This document shows positions 57,870-64,000 of a DNA stretch of 64,000 nucleotides, piece by piece (position 1 is the stretch's first letter; each line of letters begins with the position of its first letter). Origin of the DNA: Micropterix aruncella (taxonomy: Eukaryota; Arthropoda; Insecta; Lepidoptera; Micropterigidae). A program made the position numbers and the translations under genes. The stretch covers positions 21,415,386 to 21,479,385 of the forward strand of contig OX155973.1 in assembly GCA_944548615.1 (NCBI GenBank). Direction: 5' to 3'. The notes beneath the pieces were generated by a model, which saw only the letters and a list, made by a program, of their open reading frames with translations, was not told the origin of the DNA and searched no databases.

Positions 57870-58446
57870 TATGTGTGTATGTATGTGTATGTTTATATGT
57901 ATATATTCTTATGTATTATGCAATGCAACTTAAGTTCATAATATCAAAAGAGTCAGCTCGTCGATACAATTAAACAAAAATCAGCATCCCTAGATACGGG
58001 TCTCTGACCTAGTTAGGAATGCGGATAAACATTTTCACCATAGGATGTGCTCAATCTCTCCCAACTCAACCATATTATGTAAATGGTGTTTATATGACAT
58101 ATTATATAAAGTTATTGTAAATTAATAAATAAATAAATTTAAAAAAAACATTATGAGAAGTATGAGATATATATTAAAGATACATAATTATTACAAAAAT
58201 TAACATTTATTTACCTTTTATGTAATAAATCACAAATTTTAAATGGGACATGTTTTTTGAGATCAATAAGGCACTTCACCTCAACAGAGGTTAATTCCGA
58301 GTGAGGTGGTAAACCATTATATGACAAATAGATGAATTTCCTTCCCGAGCTAGGTGTAGAATATGTACATTTATTGATTAAAAAAAGGTTATAAAATTAT
58401 TATCTTTTAAATAGGTGCTTTATATTATTTGCTAATTTGAAATGTA
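57870..58446. other. No gene recognised
   Basis: AT-rich intronic sequence. Confidence 0.4.
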
Positions 58447-58450
58447 TTAA

Positions 58451-59640
58451 CCCCTCCTCTCGCGAAGTAAAAATTCAGCTATCACTTTTGCGCGCGACAT
58501 ATTCGGGCGTAAAATCGACGCGAGTCGACGACCTTGATACAAACGACCATAACTTGTAAACCACTACACCGATCATAAAAAGAATAACTGTAAAATGACC
58601 GAATTGAAATTTGAAATATAAAACATTATAACTTTATCTCGTAAAACAATTAAGATAATAATGAATAAATATTACAAAATTGGCAAACTGAAAAAACTCG
58701 CCTATAAAATCATTTCGATTTTTTTCTCGTATTCTCTCTGCTTTCTCGTATTCTTTCTGTATTCTCGTAAAAAAAAAATTTTTTAATTTTTAATTTGTGA
58801 CTACTTATGGTATTTTTTTATATGAAATTCTTTCAAAATAACTTTATTATTACATCACACTTCTTAGAAATCACACCAGAACTTTGAGCTTTGTCTGATA
58901 TTACAGAAAAATCTAAAGTTTTGAGAGTTTGCGTCCAAAACTTAATAATAAACTTTGAATGCTCATAATATAAAATTCGTTAGATTTTTTCAATTATATT
59001 GTCTCATTATATACTTATTATATGTCTAATAACTAATTACTATACTCCAAAGAGTCACATTTCATCGAAAAACTATGGAAAATCGCACTTAATTCTCTCA
59101 AAGTAATTATCAAAACAAGTTTCTTTGCGCGAGTCATATTAGAAAACAACATATAATGTTCAAAATACGCCTAATTATGTGATAACTTAGGATGTAAATG
59201 AAGCAATACCTATTTTGTTACTAAATTAAAGCGACATTACGTCATATTTCGCGATATATCGGGATATTTCACAAAATAAAAACGGCCATTTTTTCGCGAG
59301 GGGTGTGTTGTCGCCGAAGTCTTTTGTTTAAAAATTCGTGAAAAACAGCAAATGGACTATCTCAAATGACTAATCCTCATTCAGAAACTACTTAAAATGC
59401 AAATTACTCACTGTTCTCCAGTAAATGGCACTCAAACACTGCACACACACCATTTTTATCACCCATTTCGCGGAAAGATATTTTGACCATATCGTAGCGC
59501 CCTCAGAAAGTATATAGTACGGCGTGTCGAATTGTAAATTGCATTTTTCGCAGCGGCGAGCGTTTGGTCCCGTAACGAACGTTACGGAGTGTTAGGCGGC
59601 CGACATTTGGTCCCCCAGGGGATGTTACGGAGCGACCGGG
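58451..59640 (-). mobile_element. TTAA-flanked element, family R copy 2 (inverted)
   Basis: 1190 bp, TTAA at 58447-58450 and 59641-59644. Collinear with copy 1 in reverse complement, with shorter internal parts (for example about 100 bp lost near 59470). No ORF. Confidence 0.8.
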
Positions 59641-60031
59641 TTAATGGCTATATTAATGTTAATTTATAAAATGTTTTTTGATATATATTTAGAATATGCT
59701 GTATACATTTAGCTAATAAAAAAATAAATAAAATAAAATAAATGTTTTTTGGTATTAGGATAAGGATATTTTTGTATGTTGTATCTTTGTACTCTAAAAT
59801 TATGGATTTTATTTATTTATTTGTTAAAGTAATCTACAGCGGTTTGCAACAAGTGTAACACTAAACTTAGGTAATAAGTAATAACATTGAATAAAATTTA
59901 GCTTAAAAAATAATAAATCCACAGCAAGTTGTGTCACGCTTATAATGAAGATCGGTCCCATGTCGCCCAAGTAAGTCAATACTTGTTCTAGGGCAAACAT
60001 TTTAAACATATTCAAGTTTTAAAAAGAAAAC

Positions 60032-60751
60032 ATGTTCAAAAGATTTATTCGTGCTAGTGCGGCAAAGTCGACCCACATCACATTCACCCTGCGGAAGACA
60101 TTCACCCTGCGGAAGAAAGACTGTCCCCCAGTTAAACTTGGCGATAATGTCCTACCACATTCCAATTGCGCCAAATACCTCGGCTTCCACTTGGATAGAC
60201 GACTCACATGGAAAGATCACCTAAAACACAAGAGGGATGAGATCAACATGAGATACAGAAACATGTATTGGCTTATGGGCAGGAATTCTACGCTGTCGGT
60301 CGACAACAAACTGTTGATCTACAACTCGATCCTGAAACCGATATGGACATATGGCATCCAGTTATGGGGGGTGGCCAGCAAGAGCAACATACTCTGCCTA
60401 CAGCGAGTCCAAAATTGCATCTTGCGCTCTATTGTGAATGCGCCCTGGTACGCAAAGAACGAGGAGATCCACGACTATCTCAACATGCCAACAATAGCCG
60501 CAGAGATTGCACGGCTAAAAGTAAAGCACGCCGAGCGCCTGGCACTGCACCCAAACCCTCTCATCGCTAAATTGCTTGATTCCACAAACCTGGTGAAGAG
60601 ACTGAAAAGAGCCCAGGTTCTATAAAGAGAAGATCGTGGCACTGGCCACCATCCTCATAACGTTTGCTGCTGGCAACAAATCCTTTTATAGTCGCAAGAC
60701 TGATTAAGGATAAGGAGAAAGGGAAAAAAAAAAAAAAAAATGTTCAAAAGA
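60032..60751 (+). mobile_element. 5'-truncated Jockey-type LINE with TSD and poly(A)
   Basis: Insertion 60044-60739 flanked by ATGTTCAAAAGA (60032-60043, 60740-60751). It encodes the reverse-transcriptase C-terminus: NCAKYLGFHLDRRLTWKDHL, YGIQLWGVASKSN and LQRVQNCILRSIVNAPWY. The apparent ATG of the 197-codon frame belongs to the duplicated target, so it is not a real start. A short direct duplication (cattcaccctgcggaaga twice, about 60081-60116) repeats six codons. The 3' end is poly(A). Confidence 0.9.
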
Positions 60752-61270
60752 AGAAAAAAATTGTTAAAAAAAAAGAATAAAATTATATTTATAAATAAAT
60801 GTAAATATATAAAAATTAAATATATAAATATATATTTAAAATAACAAAAAATATTGAAATAAATAGATAATTAAATACACCTAACCTTTGCTTAATAATA
60901 AGTTATATAATCATAACATCAAATTTGTAATATTTGTAAAAAAAATAAATAGTCATAAAAGAGTAGATAAAATAATTTAATAAATAATTAAATAAAAATA
61001 AAATAATTAAATAAATAAATAGTCTCCGGGAGGCATATACTGGGATCCTCAATGATTTTATTTAATTACAGTAGGACCTAGCTTATCCCAGGTAATGTGG
61101 ACCTCTATAATTAATATTCCAAATATTTGTCTTTGTTACTAGGCCTACCGGATCTATTCCTGACGGAGGAACGAAAAAAAAACTAAACTGTCAAATGATG
61201 AATGTCAACACGCACAGCGTAACTTGGCGATTTATATTAAAGACGTTGCTTTCTCCTTATAGGAGAGCTA
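60752..61270. other. Poly-A/T-rich sequence, no gene recognised
   Basis: Dense A/T runs; nothing coding. Confidence 0.45.
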
Positions 61271-61440
61271 GGGATTTCGGCATGTACACTATGACACTCA
61301 GGAGAACAAAGCGATTCTAACAATACGACATACTTCTAAATCGGTTCAAGCGTTTAGAAGTTATGGTGGAATAAAGAAACGGGAAACATGCATAGATGAA
61401 TCCTGAACAAAAACCAGTACTTTTGAGCAGTTATCTAAAA
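61270..61440 (-). repeat. Family B fragment
   Basis: Shares 'cttctaaatcggttcaagcg' and 'gaaacgggaaacatgcatag' with other copies. Confidence 0.55.
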
Positions 61441-61873
61441 AAATATTGTAAATAAACACAGTGTTAAATTTAGACATATCAGCAATTATGCTGCCTGTCT
61501 GTCTGTGAATATAATAAGGTTCAATAAGACCTTGCTTATGCGAGGTAATGTGGATGAAGGCTACCTTATATAATCGAAAACTCGGATAACACGGACTCTG
61601 TGGTAAATCGAGAGGGGAAAATACTGTAAAGTTTAAAAGTAATGAAAACGTAATCAATAACAATGACAACGTAACAACATATTTAAATGTAGTCAGTTAC
61701 ATATTCAATACAATACATACAAACATACATTATAAAATACAGTACTGCAAAATAAGATTGGAGCAAAGGAGTGACGATGGTGGGTAAAAACATGGCCTGG
61801 CCGTGGCCTTTTCGCCCTCGGTTAACCTGGAACTCGGTTGATCGGGGCTCGGATAACTGTGTTCCCACTGTAC

Positions 61874-62058
61874 CTGTAATTGCTGCTGCTGCTGCCCGAA
61901 TCCGAGTCCCTGTCCAAACGATGTGCCAAAACCGGCGAAGGGCTGTCCGGTAGTGGGGGCGCCCAATCTCGGTGCATTGGCGCCAAACCCGGTACTGGGA
62001 GCCCCGAACCCACCAAAACCAGTGCTGGCGCCGAAACCAGTTGAACCGGCACCAAAAC
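61874..62058 (-). CDS. Nup54: Nup54 exon, FG-repeat region (first exon visible)
   Basis: An acceptor (TTGGTTGCAG) precedes 62058 and a donor (GTACAG) follows 61874. The exon enters in phase 1 (a G supplied by the missing upstream exon) and leaves in phase 0. The 61 complete codons carry eight FG dipeptides in a Gly/Thr/Ser/Ala-rich context and end in a glutamine run. FG repeats of this kind line the pore channel and bind transport receptors. Two overlapping open frames read through here, but only this one shows FG periodicity and joins the next exon. The start codon must lie in an upstream exon. Confidence 0.9.
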
Positions 62059-62369
62059 CTGCAACCAATAGCAAATTTCATCTAATTAATCATTTTAAAA
62101 AATCAAGTTGCACTTCAAATTATAAACTCGTGAGCTTATTGCCACATGGTAATATCTTGCAACTAACCTGTTGGAGACTCGGTCCAACATACCCACAACA
62201 AAAAAGTAATTTCTCTAGAATCGAAATCGCAAACACGCTCGAATATACACGAGGCAGCTGCAATTGATTTCCAACTAAATTCGGCATTTTATGCACAGTC
62301 AAACGATGACTAATGTCATTTCTTCTGATCGATACGAATTGACACACTTATTTCTCACCCCACTCATAA

Positions 62370-62720
62370 CTATTGCATCATTACACACCATATAAAAAGC
62401 AGTACCTTCGACACATATTTTATCATTCCCTGGCGGACAGTAACCGCTCATCTGCAAGTATTCGCGCTGTTCATTGTCTTCGAGTCAACCAAACTACGCA
62501 TAGTATACGCGATCATCATTACCTTCGAATCTATCGCGGCGCTTCAAACTTCGGACACACAACCACGACTTCACCTCGCGCCCACACTACCTACACACCG
62601 GCGAAATACCAAACAAGGCGTTACGAACTGGCAACCTACTACATACCTTCTGATTAAATACTTCAACTTCAACGACTTTCAATAATGGAGAAATCTTCTT
62701 GATGAGAACCACCCTTCACT
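62370..62720 (+). repeat. LTR-like remnant
   Basis: TATAAAAAGC and a tail resembling that at 50080-50160. Ends not determined; a 94-codon frame across it has no recognised domain. Confidence 0.3.
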
Positions 62721-62763
62721 CTCAATCAATTGTAGTGGAAATAAGCCCTTTGGCATAATGTTA

Positions 62764-62900
62764 GGTTGTTTGATCTTATTGGTTGCTATCGTAAAGATTC
62801 GGGTTCGATTCCCGGCTGTGTCACCATTTTCCGTTGGGATAACAGAACTGCATTTCAATTCTGTCGATCGCATGCAATAACAAAACACACAAACGAAGCA
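62764..62900 (+). repeat. tRNA-derived SINE-like fragment
   Basis: Contains a clean B-box GGTTCGATTCCCGGC at 62800 without a tRNA cloverleaf around it. Confidence 0.45.
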
Positions 62901-63199
62901 ACCACGGGCTAAACCTTGCACTCCTCAGGGGTCAGGTAAGAGGTGTGATACAAAAAAAGTTCAATTTTCAGCTCAAAAAAGTACAAACGGCAAATGAATA
63001 CCATAACTATTATATTGATATTTGGCCCGTGGGTACCGGCTAAACCTTGAAATGAAAAACATAAAATCCCGAGGATTCAAATAAGCAGTAAAAGTCATAA
63101 AAAGTAAAAAAAATTAAAACATTTTCGGTTCAAAATATTTCAAACGACAAACGAATACTAAAACTATTGTATCGATATATTCCCTGCAGGCACGGGCTA

Positions 63200-64000
63200 A
63201 ACCTTGCATTCTAATTGGACAACAATTGGGGACCTTTGCATTCCGCCTCCAATGCACTGGAAGGTAATGCTCTATGACTGGACGCCAGAGATGCTGAAAT
63301 TTTATTTGAATGCCTTTCAGCATACACTTCCAGGCCCCAGTAACCTCGCTCGTTGGAGCTTTGCCGAGGATAGTTCTTGTCCCCTCTGTAGCAATACCCC
63401 TTGCACAGCTAGACACATTCTAGCTGGCTGCAAGGTGGCCTTAGATCAAGGACGGTACACTTACCGCCATGACAAAGTTCTCGCTGTTATTCGCGAGGTA
63501 ATTAGTCTCTCAGTGGCTCGTGCCAACAAGGGTTTGACAGTATCCTCCAAACCCCCAATACAGTTTGTGCGGGATGGCTCTAAAGGCAAAAAACATTTAA
63601 CTACAAAACCTTTCTCAATAATTGAGAAAGCTACAGATTGAATTCTGGAGGTTGATTCGGTCTCTAAGCAGTATAAATTCCCTGAAAGTCTCGGATGCAC
63701 AGCCCTCCGTCCAGATATAACTCTTTACTCTCTATCTCGGAAGGTGGCTCTTATTGTAGAATTAACTGTTCCATGGGAATCAAATATCCCAAAAGACCAC
63801 GAGTATAAATTAAATAAATACCATGATCTTGCAAATGCCGTAACCCGGAACGGCTTCACTGTTCACCTTCACGCGGTGGAAGTTGGCGCTCGTGGCCTGC
63901 CAGCTAAATCTCTATTTCACCTCTTTAAAGATCTTGGCCTTTCCAGAAAAATAATCAACTCTTTCTCAGAAAAATTATCTAAAACTGCGATTTGCGCATC
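63200..64000 (+). pseudogene. RLE-type LINE 3' part, copy 4, cut by window end
   Basis: Frame from 63204 with the same order as 20593-21378: MHWKVMLYDWTPEMLKFYLN, CPLCSNTPCTARHILAGC, GRYTYRHDKVL. A TGA at about 63639 interrupts it; the downstream frame continues RPDITLYSLSRKVALIVELT to the window edge. Confidence 0.8.

Overview
The window is animal nuclear DNA, almost certainly from an insect. It is AT-rich and packed with transposons: BEL/Pao, LINEs of several clades, Penelope, Helitron, hAT, TTAA-flanked (piggyBac-type) and pogo/mariner-type elements. It contains spliceosomal introns with canonical GT/AG ends, a short CCTAA (insect telomere-type) tract and very long (AT)n arrays. The Helitron and RTE/SINE-like tails resemble those common in Lepidoptera, but the order cannot be fixed from this window alone.

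Two host genes can be supported. (1) A C2H2 zinc-finger gene (3509-4975, + strand) has three N-terminal tandem repeats and nine zinc fingers. (2) The dominant gene is easily missed. It is the nuclear pore gene Nup54 on the minus strand, split into ten small exons between 62058 and 13164. I rebuilt it by joining exons whose splice sites, phases and protein content all fit: 61874-62058, 53278-53407, 51068-51224, 40896-41004, 38176-38389, 34747-34835, 32384-32551, 18719-18838, 17036-17123 and 13164-13306. They give 467 residues plus a stop with no frame break, from the FG repeats to the C-terminal coiled coil. Only the N-terminal exon(s), probably beyond 64000, are missing. About 48 kb of the gene is intron, and nearly all of that is transposons.

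Layout. 1-13000: repeats, the zinc-finger gene, LINE remnants, a hAT remnant, a tandem array and TTAA elements. 13164-18838: the last three Nup54 exons with LINE fragments. 18839-32383: a 13.5-kb Nup54 intron. It holds a three-level nest: a TTAA-flanked MITE contains an unclassified 12-15-bp-TSD element ('element X'), which contains an apparently complete 7.4-kb BEL/Pao retrotransposon with matching 517-bp LTRs. A hAT remnant in the same intron contains a pogo-type MITE. 32384-41004: four Nup54 exons among SINE-like repeats, a rearranged Penelope element and an RTE LINE tail. 41109-46323: one small repeat ('family B') split by a composite block of (AT)n tracts, two long hairpins and a Helitron that lost its Rep region. 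46400-62058: LINE fragments, TTAA elements including two inverted copies, a (AT)n array, a 5'-truncated Jockey-type LINE with target-site duplication, and the first three visible Nup54 exons. 62059-64000: LTR-like and SINE-like remnants and a LINE 3' part cut by the window edge.

Most other open frames are dead transposon pieces or reading-frame noise in simple repeats. The most notable results are the hidden Nup54 gene, the nested recent BEL insertion, the recurring element X and the hairpins bounded by (AT)n.
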